64,000 bases of DNA from Sulfuricurvum sp. (GCA_030694265.1 JAUXYP010000008.1:62001-126000); one strand, 5' to 3'. Counted from the stretch's first letter, positions 26,584 through 35,237 are shown. Notes: a model not told the origin generated them from the sequence alone. Numbers and translations: made by a program.

Positions 26584-27396
26584 TTAGTCCTCTTCATTAG
26601 GAAAAATAACGATCATAAAGGTTAAGGCAACCGATATTCCCAAAGCAATTCCTAAAGAGCGAAGGGCATCATTGACAAAGTTGAAAAGTTGAACGCTGAT
26701 ACCGATGGCTTTGAGCTGGGCGATTAAAAAGCCGTAATAATCGATGACAAAAAACGCTAAACATAAAATAATCGTTGCGATTATTGCATCCACGATGGCC
26801 AAACGAAATAAGACAGCAGAGCGAAGCCATACGGGAGCACCAAAGAGGGCCATAATACTCATGCGCTCAGCGTGCTGAAACTGCCATAAACGCATTTCCT
26901 TGAGGATAAGAAGGGACGTAACGGCAGCAATGGCTACGGAGAAGACCTGAACTACATTTTTGAAAAGCAGCATCAGTTTATAGATAGTATCGTGTGTCTG
27001 GGCAAATCCTTCAACACGTTCAACGGAAGGGTTGCGCTGTAAAAGATGCTGAAGGCTATTGATCTCTTTTGGCGATGGATATCGGTTAAGATAAATACGG
27101 TAAAACTTTGGTAAGGTTAATCGTAAGAGGTCAAGATTTTTTTGACTCATTTCCCCTTTGAGGCGATCTAATACTTGCATCGTGCTAATAGGTTCACTGC
27201 GTTCGATCATCGAGCTCATTGATTTAAACTCTTCAGCAGTAAATGCTTTATTAGCCACGACAATGACAGAGTAGTCGTCTTTGAGACGTGTTTCATATGC
27301 TGCAATGGTACGATCTACAGCAACATAAATTTGTACTGATGCCAAAACGGTAAATAGGGCGATGATGAGGGATATATGATTTTTAAGCGATTTCAT
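26584..27396 (-). CDS. ftsX: Cell division protein FtsX
   Basis: The 270-residue membrane protein has an N-terminal segment ([24 protein letters not shown]), a periplasmic loop of about 110 residues and three more segments in the C-terminal half, the FtsX topology. It forms a membrane complex with FtsE and passes ATP-driven conformational change to EnvC. Length is a little below the E. coli protein, as usual in Campylobacterota. It overlaps ftsE by 14 bases and is immediately followed by envC. Confidence 0.92.
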   Translation of the reverse strand: MKSLKNHISLIIALFTVLASVQIYVAVDRTIAAYETRLKDDYSVIVVANKAFTAEEFKSMSSMIERSEPISTMQVLDRLKGEMSQKNLDLLRLTLPKFYRIYLNRYPSPKEINSLQHLLQRNPSVERVEGFAQTHDTIYKLMLLFKNVVQVFSVAIAAVTSLLILKEMRLWQFQHAERMSIMALFGAPVWLRSAVLFRLAIVDAIIATIILCLAFFVIDYYGFLIAQLKAIGISVQLFNFVNDALRSLGIALGISVALTFMIVIFPNEED

Positions 27397-28054
27397 TGAT
27401 GTTACCCGCGTCGATATGATAGTGTATGTAAGGGACGTTTAGCCCCTCTGGAATATGGTGAGTCACAACCACAACGGTTGTTTTGAGCTGAGAGTTGGCA
27501 CCCTCTAAGAGGCTCCAAATAACAGAGGAGGAGTATTCGTCCAAATTTCCCGTAGGTTCATCCGCAAGGATTAAAATAGGGTTATGCGCCAGTGCCCGTG
27601 CCATCGCAACACGCTGCTGCTCTCCACCACTGAGTTCGAGCGGATATTTTCCTGCTTGATGAATCAGTTTGACATGCCCTAGAAGTTTTTGAACCTGAGA
27701 GCCGCTCACATCGCTCGTATACCCTGAGATGATAAGGGGAAGCATGACATTTTTCTCAATCGTCCACTCTTTGATGAGTTTGTAATCTTGAAAGACAATA
27801 CCGATATGACGGCGCAGAAAATTGAGTTTTGAGGTACTGATACGGTTCATGTTAACCCCACCGACACTTAGCTGTCCCTGCTTTGGTTCGATAGCACCGT
27901 AAAAAGATTTAAGAAGCGTTGATTTACCGCTTCCACTGGCTCCGGTGATAAAGACAAAGCTTCCTGCGTCGATGGAGAAGGTTGCTCTGGAGATTATGGT
28001 TTCGAACTCTTTGTAGGAAAGAGAAAGGTTTTGGGCGATAATGACTTTATCCAT
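27383..28054 (-). CDS. ftsE: Cell division ATP-binding protein FtsE
   Basis: The 223-residue ABC ATPase has Walker [11 protein letters not shown]-loop FQDYKLI, signature [15 protein letters not shown] and Walker [14 protein letters not shown], all intact. FtsE is the cytoplasmic motor of the FtsEX complex. Its ATG overlaps the end of trmB by eight bases, and its end overlaps ftsX by 14, so trmB-ftsE-ftsX-envC is transcriptionally linked. MacB/LolD-like ATPases are similar, but the following FtsX decides for FtsE. Confidence 0.94.
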   Translation of the reverse strand: MDKVIIAQNLSLSYKEFETIISRATFSIDAGSFVFITGASGSGKSTLLKSFYGAIEPKQGQLSVGGVNMNRISTSKLNFLRRHIGIVFQDYKLIKEWTIEKNVMLPLIISGYTSDVSGSQVQKLLGHVKLIHQAGKYPLELSGGEQQRVAMARALAHNPILILADEPTGNLDEYSSSVIWSLLEGANSQLKTTVVVVTHHIPEGLNVPYIHYHIDAGNINEIA

Positions 28055-29222
28055 GTAGCAACTCGTTTAATAAGATATGGGCTTTTAGATTGGCACTTGA
28101 GCGAACTGGCTGTGTTGGAAAATAACGGGCTTTTCCGTTTTCAACAATCAAGTAAAGATGTTCAGGGCGATCAAAACTCCCCATTGCAAGGCGAAGCATC
28201 CATCCCCCCTCACGTATGTCAAAACTGGCTTCTGTATTTAGAAACCCCCACTCCCGCCTGAAAGTTTGGCGCTCTAGTTTAGGGAGTATAGCATCATTAA
28301 TAGGCGTTTCGTTAAAGATAAACTGTCCCTCTAAGACTTTTTTGGGACTTTCGAAATCATTGATGAGAGTTACATCATAAATGTTTTTTTCCATTCGCTT
28401 CCATCGGTCTTCATATTTGCTAACGATGGCAATTTCTTGATTTTTACGTACTTCGAATCGTGCATAGGCAGGGTGAGAATAGGTTTCGAGGGCGAAACGA
28501 TAGTAGTTCTCGCTGTCGGTACGCAGTTCAAGTCTCCCTTGAGGTGCAAGAGTACGAAGTGCTTCTTCTACAAAGACATCACCGATGACGCGTCTGTGCG
28601 GCTTTTTATCCCATGGAACGGGAAAATGGACATAGATACGGCTAAGGGTATTGGAAGGGATAAGCTCTAAAAATAAACGGGCATCGTAATCCAATACCAT
28701 TATATTAGTGAGGTTTTGTATGGTGATTTGTTTGAGTGCTTGTTCAATAGATGGCTTATGTATCTCTAGACCGATAAATAAAACATCAGGGTTCAGAAGT
28801 GCTTGATGCAGAAGATGTCGTGCTGATCCAAATCCTACTTCGACACGAACTTCACGATCGGTTGGAAAATTGTCGGCAAAAAAGTCGACGGATTTAAGTG
28901 CATCATGCGTTTTGAGATGAACATTTTCCCCAGCAGTATCGACGTTGGAATCGAGTATGGCAATACCGGAATGTTTTGCGTAAGCAAGCAAGGCTTGTTT
29001 GATAAGATAATTCGGAGAGGGACGGGTGATTTTGTCACTTTTAAGAAGATCTTTTTCTCCGCTTTTTTTATGCAGCACGAAAAACTCACGATCCCGGAAA
29101 CGGGTGGCGATTAACGACTCTTTACCCTCACCGCGTGAAGTAGCGATAAAATCAAATGCAACATCCCCTTCGATGGCGGGAAGCGCAATGGGATGAAACG
29201 ATTCTAGATGTAAATGCGGCAT
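28047..29222 (-). CDS. trmB: tRNA (guanine-N7)-methyltransferase, long form
   Basis: The 391-residue protein has the TrmB core at about residues 120-310 (VRVEVGFGSARHLLHQA; IGLEIHKPSIEQ; YVHFPVPWDKKPHRR; LRTDSENYYRF), which methylates G46 of tRNA. It has extra N- and C-terminal parts of about 115 and 80 residues; other Campylobacterota TrmB proteins are similarly long. The N-terminal part holds a charged region with unknown function. It lies between the fibronectin lipoprotein (three-base gap) and ftsE (overlap), so the unit mixes RNA modification with cell division. Confidence 0.94.
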   Translation of the reverse strand: MPHLHLESFHPIALPAIEGDVAFDFIATSRGEGKESLIATRFRDREFFVLHKKSGEKDLLKSDKITRPSPNYLIKQALLAYAKHSGIAILDSNVDTAGENVHLKTHDALKSVDFFADNFPTDREVRVEVGFGSARHLLHQALLNPDVLFIGLEIHKPSIEQALKQITIQNLTNIMVLDYDARLFLELIPSNTLSRIYVHFPVPWDKKPHRRVIGDVFVEEALRTLAPQGRLELRTDSENYYRFALETYSHPAYARFEVRKNQEIAIVSKYEDRWKRMEKNIYDVTLINDFESPKKVLEGQFIFNETPINDAILPKLERQTFRREWGFLNTEASFDIREGGWMLRLAMGSFDRPEHLYLIVENGKARYFPTQPVRSSANLKAHILLNELLHG

Positions 29223-29225
29223 ACG

Positions 29226-30479
29226 TTATTTGGTCTCATAATGTAGCGCAATTGGAAGGGTTGGAAGAGAACGAATGCCGTCTTTGTCAACACTGACAAC
29301 TTCGTAAAGGTATTCGACGTTTGCAGTAACGTCCCCATCGTGAAATTTTGTGTCAGAAATATTATTGATCTCAACGAGAAGACGATCAATCCAACTTTTT
29401 TTGGTTGTTTTGATAACGGTATACGATACCGCTCTAGGATCAGTGTTTGTCCATGTCAAATCAACACCATTAGGACTTATTTTTCCGTCAAACGAGGTGG
29501 GTGTTTTTGGTTTTACTAAGCTTGATCCCTGAACTATAGGGGTGCTTTGCAGGCTTTCTAAATCGTCTTTATCGACAGCTGTGATTTTATAAAAGAAAAT
29601 TTCCCCGTCTTCTTTTGTGATGTCGGTAAATTTAGGCTCAGTGAGTTTTACATGGTAGACGTATGTACCATTAGAAGTATTGGAGCGGTAGATATTATAA
29701 TGATCCAAATCATTGATTGAACTTGGTTCCCAGCTCAATGCGATTGCTTTTGGAAGATCACTGGTAGAAGTGATGTTTTTGATCTCCGGCGGTAATGGTT
29801 TGGTAACGAGTTTGCTTGTTTCGCTAGGTTCAGTGATCAGTTTGTCATACGTGACGGCACGTACACGATAATAATAAATTTGACCGTCTTTAAGATCACG
29901 ATCAATAAACTCTGCATTTAAACGTCCTGTTATGGTAGCTATTTCACTCCATTTTTGATCGTTCACATTGAGTCGGTCAATAATATAACTGTTGATTTTA
30001 GCATTAGGGTGTGGACGCCATAAGAGTTTTGCGCTTCGCGGCATATTACCTACGGATTGAAAAAAGCTGACAGGAGCGATCATTGGGAGGGTACTTACGC
30101 TGACTGTCTCGCTGGCAGGGGACTCAGTGTTTCCTTTGCCTTTAGATGAAAACCGATATTGGTACTGCGTGTTAGGAACCAGATGCTCATCAACAAAGTG
30201 CGTTGCAAAGCGGCTGTCGATCGTGGCAACACGTTGAAGCTTTTTGTCTTCGGTACTTTGTGTAGATCGGTAAACATAATAACCGCTCACTCTTGGGTCT
30301 TCCATTGCCTTCCATTCAAATGCAGTAGAGGTAATATCAGACAAAGAACCGTTCATCGAAGGAGCAGGTAAAGTTGGATCAATAGTAATGGTTTTTTCTG
30401 GAGTAGGCAGTTTGCTGCATCCGGTAAAAAGATTAAGCGCTAAAGAGATGCTCAAAGCGTATAGCATCGATGTTCGCAT
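29226..30479 (-). CDS. Lipoprotein with fibronectin type III domains
   Basis: A 417-residue protein with a lipoprotein signal (ALNLFTGCSK, Cys about 21) and four fibronectin-III-like units of about 90 residues each (for example SAKLLWRPHPNAKINSYIIDR, KAIALSWEPSSINDLDHYNIYR and GVDLTWTNTDPRAVSYTVI). It is predicted to be anchored in the outer or inner membrane with a beta-sandwich rod in the periplasm. The ATG at 30479 has AAAGGAAC before it. It overlaps the rluD-like gene by 47 bases, so it is translationally close. No binding partner is known. Confidence 0.88.
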   Translation of the reverse strand: MRTSMLYALSISLALNLFTGCSKLPTPEKTITIDPTLPAPSMNGSLSDITSTAFEWKAMEDPRVSGYYVYRSTQSTEDKKLQRVATIDSRFATHFVDEHLVPNTQYQYRFSSKGKGNTESPASETVSVSTLPMIAPVSFFQSVGNMPRSAKLLWRPHPNAKINSYIIDRLNVNDQKWSEIATITGRLNAEFIDRDLKDGQIYYYRVRAVTYDKLITEPSETSKLVTKPLPPEIKNITSTSDLPKAIALSWEPSSINDLDHYNIYRSNTSNGTYVYHVKLTEPKFTDITKEDGEIFFYKITAVDKDDLESLQSTPIVQGSSLVKPKTPTSFDGKISPNGVDLTWTNTDPRAVSYTVIKTTKKSWIDRLLVEINNISDTKFHDGDVTANVEYLYEVVSVDKDGIRSLPTLPIALHYETK

Positions 30480-31401
30480 GAAGTTCCTTTAAATTAAAGT
30501 GTTTGTTTAAATAAGTCTCCATAACGGTATCCAAAGGAGCTTTGAAATGGAGGGATTCACCCGTGGTCGGATGTACCAAATACAGCATGTAAGCATGGAG
30601 CAAAATATGTTCCACCTTGATGTCTTTGGTTTGCCCGCCGTAGAGGTGATCGCCGTGTATATGACGGCTGATAGATTCGAGGTGAACACGGATTTGATGC
30701 GTTCGTCCCGAGAAGAGTTTACAGACGATAAGTTCGCTGTTTCCATCGTGTGAAGTGAGGAGTTTGCGAAACATTGTTTTGGCACTTTTACCTGTTTCGC
30801 TTATCGCCATTTTGAGACGGTTTTGCGCGCTTCGACCGATTGGTCTGTCTATGGTTGTCTCTTCATCTTTGAGAGGAGGAGTACAAACGGCTAGATAGTA
30901 GCGTCCCATACTTTTGTCTTGCAATTGCTGAGAAAGTGCTTCGTGAGCCGTATTATTTTTGGCTACTACCATAACACCACAGGTTCCGCGGTCTAGTCGA
31001 TGTACGATACCGTGGCGTTCTTCTCCGCTGAGTGTTGAGAGGCTGATCCCTTTGTGTTTGAGCCAATCTACGAGCGTCGGTTCTTTGACACTGGGTGCTG
31101 GGTGAACGGTGAGGGAACTTGGTTTGTTGATGACCAAAATATCATCATCTTCGAATAAAATTTCAACATCAAAATCAATCACCATAGCCGGTGTTGATTT
31201 TGCTTTGGGAAACAGTATTTGGACGTATTGTCCCTCTTTGAGTTTTACCCCTGGTTTAGCACATCGTTTGCCATTTATTTCGATGGCATTTTGCTCGATG
31301 AGTTGAGCAATCTGGTTACGTGTTTGAGCCAGCTTTTCGACCAAAAATAGGTCAAGGCGCATAGCCTCTTCAACCACAAAAGTTATATTTTCACGTTCCA
31401 T
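30433..31401 (-). CDS. RluA-family pseudouridine synthase with S4 domain (RluD-like)
   Basis: A 322-residue enzyme with an N-terminal S4 domain (MRLDLFLVEKLAQTRNQIAQLIEQNAIEINGK) and the HRLDRGTCGVMVVAKN catalytic motif around residue 140; KLFSGRTHQIRVHLESI follows. It fits RluD/RluC, which make pseudouridines in helix 69 or elsewhere of 23S rRNA. Its end overlaps the lipoprotein start by 47 bases and it begins 88 bases from divergent rodA. The exact uridines are inferred from family only. Confidence 0.9.
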   Translation of the reverse strand: MERENITFVVEEAMRLDLFLVEKLAQTRNQIAQLIEQNAIEINGKRCAKPGVKLKEGQYVQILFPKAKSTPAMVIDFDVEILFEDDDILVINKPSSLTVHPAPSVKEPTLVDWLKHKGISLSTLSGEERHGIVHRLDRGTCGVMVVAKNNTAHEALSQQLQDKSMGRYYLAVCTPPLKDEETTIDRPIGRSAQNRLKMAISETGKSAKTMFRKLLTSHDGNSELIVCKLFSGRTHQIRVHLESISRHIHGDHLYGGQTKDIKVEHILLHAYMLYLVHPTTGESLHFKAPLDTVMETYLNKHFNLKELHANIDAIRFEHLFSA

Positions 31402-31489
31402 TCATTTCCTTAAAATTGAGTCCTTTGGGGTTAAGTCCCCTTATGCTACAATTCACTCAAAATTATTTAATTTAAAAGATGAGATTGCA

Positions 31490-32599
31490 GTGCTCAATAT
31501 TGATCGTAGAATTTTAGCACACTTTGACTTTGTGACAGTTGTGCTGCTAGTGCCTATTATTTTTCTCTCCGGCTGGTTGATTACGGAGATTCATCCAATG
31601 CTTGGACAAAAACATTTGACCTATGTCATTGTCGGTATCGGTGTATTTGTGACGTTGTTTTTATTACCGGTACGACGTATGTTTTGGATGATTCCCATTT
31701 TTTATTGGGTGAGTATCTTACTGCTGCTTGCAGTAGAGTTTGTCGGACATGCCAGATTGGGTGCAAAACGATGGATTGAAATTCCGTTTATCCATTTTAC
31801 GCTACAGCCATCTGAGCTTGTCAAGCCTGCATTTGTTCTGATGTTGGCCTATTTGATCAGTCGTAATCCCCCTGAAAGGGATGGGTACCGATTCAAAGAA
31901 TTTATGAAATTGTCATTTTTTATTCTTTTACCTTTTATTCTTATTGCAAAAGAGCCCGATTTGGGAACTGCTGTGGTACTTGCATTATTGGGATATGGGA
32001 TTTTGTTTTTGGTTGGCGTTCATTGGAAAGTTTGGATTGGATTGGGTGCGGTATTTCTGATTTCATTGCCTCTTGTCTATACACAATTACACGATTATCA
32101 GCGACAGCGCTTGGTTGATTTTGTCAGTGAAAAGCCTAGCTACCATGTCGAGCAATCCATTATTGCGATCGGTTCAGGTGGATTTACTGGTAAAGAAAAA
32201 GCAGATGCAACACAGACACAAATGAAGTTCCTCCCTATCGCCTCGAGTGATTTTATTTTTGCTTATGTTGTTGAACGATTCGGATTTTTAGGAGCTTTAT
32301 TTCTAATTTCGCTGTATTCAGCGCTGATTATTCATTTGTTAATGCTCTCTACATGGGCAAGTGACTATTACACCAAAGTTGTTTCCGGAGGGTTATCGCT
32401 TCTGATTTTCATTTACATGAGTATCAACATCGCGATGACCATGGGGCTTTTCCCTGTTGTTGGTGTTCCTCTGCCGATGTTTAGCTATGGAGGCAGCAGT
32501 TTTGTCAACTTTATGGTGCTATTTGCCGTGATGGAAAATCTTATAGCGTATAAATTTCGATATTTATACGATAATGTTGGTAAAAAAAGCTTCGTCTAA
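31490..32599 (+). CDS. rodA: Rod-shape peptidoglycan polymerase RodA (SEDS family)
   Basis: A 369-residue SEDS protein with about ten membrane segments, and the conserved LGAKRWIEIPF...LQPSELVKPAFV, AKEPDLGTAVVL and QSIIAIGSGGFTGK segments, plus GVPLPMFSYGGSSF near the C terminus. RodA polymerises glycan strands for elongation. FtsW is the alternative but the short N terminus and length favour RodA. Start is GTG 31490 with GATGAGA before it. A -10-like TGCTACAAT lies at 31444-31452. It ends 32 bases before the tRNA. Confidence 0.92.
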   Translation: MLNIDRRILAHFDFVTVVLLVPIIFLSGWLITEIHPMLGQKHLTYVIVGIGVFVTLFLLPVRRMFWMIPIFYWVSILLLLAVEFVGHARLGAKRWIEIPFIHFTLQPSELVKPAFVLMLAYLISRNPPERDGYRFKEFMKLSFFILLPFILIAKEPDLGTAVVLALLGYGILFLVGVHWKVWIGLGAVFLISLPLVYTQLHDYQRQRLVDFVSEKPSYHVEQSIIAIGSGGFTGKEKADATQTQMKFLPIASSDFIFAYVVERFGFLGALFLISLYSALIIHLLMLSTWASDYYTKVVSGGLSLLIFIYMSINIAMTMGLFPVVGVPLPMFSYGGSSFVNFMVLFAVMENLIAYKFRYLYDNVGKKSFV

Positions 32600-32611
32600 T
32601 CAAAGAGCGTT

Positions 32612-32617
32612 TATAAT
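32612..32617 (+). promoter_or_regulatory. Predicted -10 box of the tRNA gene
   Basis: TATAAT beginning 20 bases before the tRNA 5' end, as expected for a primary transcript starting around 32624. Confidence 0.55.
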
Positions 32618-32631
32618 TGCGCTCCACAAAC

Positions 32632-32707
32632 GGGTCTTTAGTTCAGTGGTTAGAGCCCTCCGCTCATAACGGAGTTGTCGCAGGTTCAAATCCTGCAAGA
32701 CCCACCA
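32632..32707 (+). tRNA. tRNA with CAU anticodon (elongator Met or Ile2)
   Basis: A 76-base cloverleaf: acceptor GGGTCTT pairs with AAGACCC, D-loop TTCAGTGGTTAGAGC, anticodon arm CTCCG-CTCATAA-CGGAG with CAT anticodon, and T arm GCAGG-TTCAAAT-CCTGC; CCA is encoded. The short D-loop and TTGTCGC variable region look more like tRNA-Ile(CAU), whose C34 becomes lysidine, than elongator Met, but this is a judgement from sequence only. The accessory TA genes begin about 100 bases downstream. Confidence 0.93.
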
Positions 32708-32770
32708 CACACATCAAATAATTCCTCACTAAAAAAATCATACCTAAATTTAAATACGCGCAAATCGTGT

Positions 32771-32776
32771 TATAAT
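32771..32776 (+). promoter_or_regulatory. Predicted -10 box of the toxin-antitoxin operon
   Basis: TATAAT 28 bases upstream of the antitoxin ATG. AAAAAGGGGA follows and serves as ribosome site. Promoter strength is expected to be controlled by the antitoxin. Confidence 0.5.
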
Positions 32777-32804
32777 TTTCTCAATACATTAAAAAGGGGA
32801 CGTT

Positions 32805-33017
32805 ATGACAATACGAGTAAACGACCTTTATGCTGAGGAAGCGTTAAAGCTCCTTAGCACTCTGCCAGAAGAAGCGATCACAATAGACCCCAAGCCGTGG
32901 TATGCAGATGAGGTTAAACGCCGTATCGAAGAGTATCGAGCAGGTGAGATGGAAACATATCCAGTTGATCAAGCATTCTGGGATGAAATGGACGAGTATA
33001 TTGATACCGTGGCGTAA
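32805..33017 (+). CDS. RelB/ParD-like antitoxin (putative addiction module component)
   Basis: A 70-residue acidic protein, with the pattern LYAEEALKLLSTLPEEA, DPKPWYADEVKRRIEEYRAGEMETYP and DQAFWDEMDEYID. This resembles the small putative addiction-module component family, antitoxins paired with RelE/ParE toxins. It is expected to neutralise the next gene's product and perhaps repress the operon. AAAAAGGGGACGTT precedes the ATG. Two bases separate its stop from the toxin start. Confidence 0.8.
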   Translation: MTIRVNDLYAEEALKLLSTLPEEAITIDPKPWYADEVKRRIEEYRAGEMETYPVDQAFWDEMDEYIDTVA

Positions 33018-33019
33018 AT

Positions 33020-33295
33020 TTGAAGATTATACGTGGTGAACAATTCAAAGAAGAATTAAAAGCGGTAGTTTCATGTATAGCTAAAGACAAACGAACCGCT
33101 GCTAAAAAATTTAACCGTGCATTACAAACAGCTATTGACAGCTTAATCGATCATCCCCGTAAAGGGCGACCAACTGAGGACGGTAACCGAGAATTGATCC
33201 ACAAAGGTTACACTATCCCGTATTTGATCGATGATGAGAATATTGTTGTTCTGGGTATTTTTAATCAGAATGAGTGGAGCAAAGAAGAGTCATAG
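33020..33295 (+). CDS. RelE/ParE-family toxin
   Basis: A 91-residue basic protein with the RelE/ParE fold pattern: EQFKEELKAVVSCIAKDKRTAAKKFNRALQTAIDSLIDHPRKGRP, then YTIPYLIDDENIVVLGIFNQNEW. RelE relatives cleave mRNA on the ribosome, ParE relatives poison gyrase; the ending GIFNQNEW is closer to ParE-type proteins. It starts with TTG at 33020, two bases after the antitoxin stop. The position after a tRNA suggests mobile origin. Confidence 0.85.
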   Translation: MKIIRGEQFKEELKAVVSCIAKDKRTAAKKFNRALQTAIDSLIDHPRKGRPTEDGNRELIHKGYTIPYLIDDENIVVLGIFNQNEWSKEES

Positions 33296-33364
33296 TATTT
33301 TACGCTTAACTTTTTTAAAAGTAGCCTGTCGCTTTTTCCTTCAAACTAATCAAAAAGAATTTAT

Positions 33365-33871
33365 ATGAATCATGATGAATTAACTCGAGAAGTTTACGCC
33401 CATTATGGTTTAAGCATGTATTTTTCACAAGTACTAGAGCATGGCATTGTTAATGCGCTCACTCTTATTGACTTTATCCCTTCCAATATAATAAATACGA
33501 CAAGTAGATCCGAATGGGAAGATAAGCATGATAAATTTACTGAATATCATTTCAAAAAAACACTCGGATCAATGATTAAAAGCCTAAAAAAGCATATTGA
33601 AATTGAAAATGACTTTGAATTTAAATTAAATGATGCATTAGAAGTTAGAAATTTTTTGGCACATCATTATTTTCAGCAAAGAACTGACATATTTATGACT
33701 GAAAAAGGTTGCTATGAAATGATTAAGGAACTAAAAAACTATCAAACAACACTAAGAGATGCAGACACACTACTCGAGAGTGTGATAAGACCATACAGAA
33801 TTAAGGTAGGTTTAACTGATGAAAAATTGAATGAATCTCTTGAGCGCTATAAGATAGGAGATGAGATTTGA
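33365..33871 (+). CDS. HEPN-like protein with an Rx4H motif
   Basis: A 168-residue, AT-rich-coded, mainly helical protein. It has LEVRNFLAHHYF, in which R95 and H100 form the Rx4-6H motif typical of HEPN ribonuclease-type domains; GLSMYFSQVLEHGIVNAL near the N terminus would be the first helix. HEPN proteins cleave RNA in toxin-antitoxin and defence systems. No MNT-type antitoxin gene is next to it, so it may be solitary, or its partner may be elsewhere. Codon use is more AT-rich than the neighbourhood, which fits acquisition. The domain is inferred from a motif only. Confidence 0.6.
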   Translation: MNHDELTREVYAHYGLSMYFSQVLEHGIVNALTLIDFIPSNIINTTSRSEWEDKHDKFTEYHFKKTLGSMIKSLKKHIEIENDFEFKLNDALEVRNFLAHHYFQQRTDIFMTEKGCYEMIKELKNYQTTLRDADTLLESVIRPYRIKVGLTDEKLNESLERYKIGDEI

Positions 33872-34175
33872 TTATTTCTTTTCAATTTTTTTCTAACTTT
33901 CTTTAGCTGCTGTTATTCTTTAAGAGTGTTATCTATAGATGGAATGATTTGGTGCTCTCCTATGAAAGAAGACAAAGAAAAAAAAATAATTTATCAGACA
34001 ATTAATATCAGTATATTTAATGAAAATCAAATTAAAGAGATTGTTGCTTGAAAATTTAAAAAATGATCTTTGTTCGTAATTCCTTCACAAACTATTAGCA
34101 AAACAATAAGAATTCACAATTGCTTCACACTTAAATCCGATACTTGCATAACTTGTTTTTTGAAGGATGGATACC
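33872..34175. other. Non-coding AT-rich stretch between HEPN-like and glycine-zipper genes
   Basis: About 300 bases with no clear gene. A 29-codon open frame (33962-34051, lysine-rich) is the only candidate and has no convincing ribosome site. The stretch is AT-rich like the HEPN gene before it. No tRNA 3'-end repeat that would mark an attachment site was found. The ribosome site of the next gene (AAGGA, 34163-34167) is inside. Confidence 0.5.
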
Positions 34176-34553
34176 ATGAAAAGGATTCTATTATTGCTGG
34201 CATTGACGTTTTCATCAGTAGTTATGGCAGATGACGTTATCGGCGGGATTTTAGGTGGGGCTATTGGAGGGGTGATCGGACATCAGTTCGGTAAAGGTGA
34301 CGGTAATACGGCAGCAACTATCGGTGGTGCGGTTATCGGCACGATGCTAGGGAGTAACAGCAATACCAGAAGCTATAATGATGAGGATTATGACAACCGT
34401 GTATATTCCCAGCGCTATGTGGCGTATGCTCAACCTCAACGGGTGTATTATGTACAGCCTCAACAAACGATTTACGTACAACAGGCACCCCGTGTTGTCT
34501 ATACTCGTCGTCACCAGCATAACCGCCATCATGACGATTACTACTGTAGATAA
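34176..34553 (+). CDS. Glycine-zipper 2TM-domain protein, small secreted
   Basis: A 125-residue protein with a signal peptide (MKRILLLLALTFSSVVMA) and a glycine zipper, IGGILGGAIGGVIGHQFG then AATIGGAVIGTMLG, as in SlyB/Rickettsia 17-kDa-like outer-membrane proteins. The C terminus is rich in Tyr, Gln and His (QRVYYVQPQQTIYVQQ; HQHNRHHDDYYC). It lacks a lipobox cysteine. ATG 34176 is preferred to 34167 as the AAGGA site then has correct spacing. The role is unknown; membrane-associated envelope protein is likely. Confidence 0.82.
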   Translation: MKRILLLLALTFSSVVMADDVIGGILGGAIGGVIGHQFGKGDGNTAATIGGAVIGTMLGSNSNTRSYNDEDYDNRVYSQRYVAYAQPQRVYYVQPQQTIYVQQAPRVVYTRRHQHNRHHDDYYCR

Positions 34554-34568
34554 TTGAGATGAGAGTAG

Positions 34569-35162
34569 TTACTTAGAAAAGTTTTCTGCTAAAGCACGGT
34601 GTACCCCTTGCAGTGCATCGTCGATACTGAAATCTGATTTGTAGACATCATGGACGGAATAGCTTTTTAGCGGTGTGGCTCCACAAAACTGAAAGGTTTT
34701 GTGCAAAGCGATATTCGCCTGATCGACGCTCATCCCCTCGAAAAATCCTTGCGGATTGTTAAATTCGCTCGTAGGACAGTTGTACGTGAAACTGAGCATA
34801 TAATTTTTCCCCTGCATTAATCCGCCGCTACCGTATTTTTTGGAGGCATCGTCACGGCTTCGTCCATCGCTGACGTAAGTAACCGTGTTGTTCCCGCCTG
34901 AGAAAATCTCATCAACGTATTTTTTTGCCAGCCACGGCAATCCCATCCAGTAAACGGGAGACTGAACGAAAATCGTATCCGCCCATTTGAACTTTTCAAG
35001 TTCTTCGGCAACGTTATAACCCTCATCAATGGCGGTTTCACGTACTTCGTATCCATTAGCGGTGAAAAACTTCTTGGCCTCGTTGATAAGGTCATGTGTT
35101 AGATTGCCGTTGGCAAATCCTTCATATTTTTGGTGAAGATTGAGGAGAAGAATGTTTTTCAT
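34569..35162 (-). CDS. mdaB: NAD(P)H:quinone reductase, flavodoxin-like fold (MdaB-like)
   Basis: A 197-residue flavodoxin-fold protein: KNILLLNLHQKYEGFANGNLTHDL at the start, FVQSPVYWMGLPWLAKKYVDEIF in the middle, and LSFTYNCPTSEF. MdaB and related FAD or FMN enzymes reduce quinones by two electrons, which protects from oxidative stress. ATG 35162 is preferred; an in-frame start at 35216 would add an unconserved 18 residues. It converges on the glycine-zipper gene and follows the cation ATPase on the same strand by 76 bases. Confidence 0.87.
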   Translation of the reverse strand: MKNILLLNLHQKYEGFANGNLTHDLINEAKKFFTANGYEVRETAIDEGYNVAEELEKFKWADTIFVQSPVYWMGLPWLAKKYVDEIFSGGNNTVTYVSDGRSRDDASKKYGSGGLMQGKNYMLSFTYNCPTSEFNNPQGFFEGMSVDQANIALHKTFQFCGATPLKSYSVHDVYKSDFSIDDALQGVHRALAENFSK

Positions 35163-35237
35163 GATATTTTTCCTAAAATTAGTGTGTAGAGGAAATTGTA
35201 CACCTGCATCGGTCAATAGAATATTAGAGTGGTTTGG

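Noticed and set aside
28047-29222. TrmB as an unusual fusion because of its 391 residues
   Set aside because: Long TrmB proteins are usual in Campylobacterota as far as I recall, so this is not new.
33962-34051. A 29-codon lysine-rich open frame
   Set aside because: No ribosome site, no recognisable motif and AT-rich composition; more likely chance.
32708-34150. Attachment site or integrase remnant beside the tRNA
   Set aside because: No copy of the tRNA 3' end and no recombinase fragment was found by eye.
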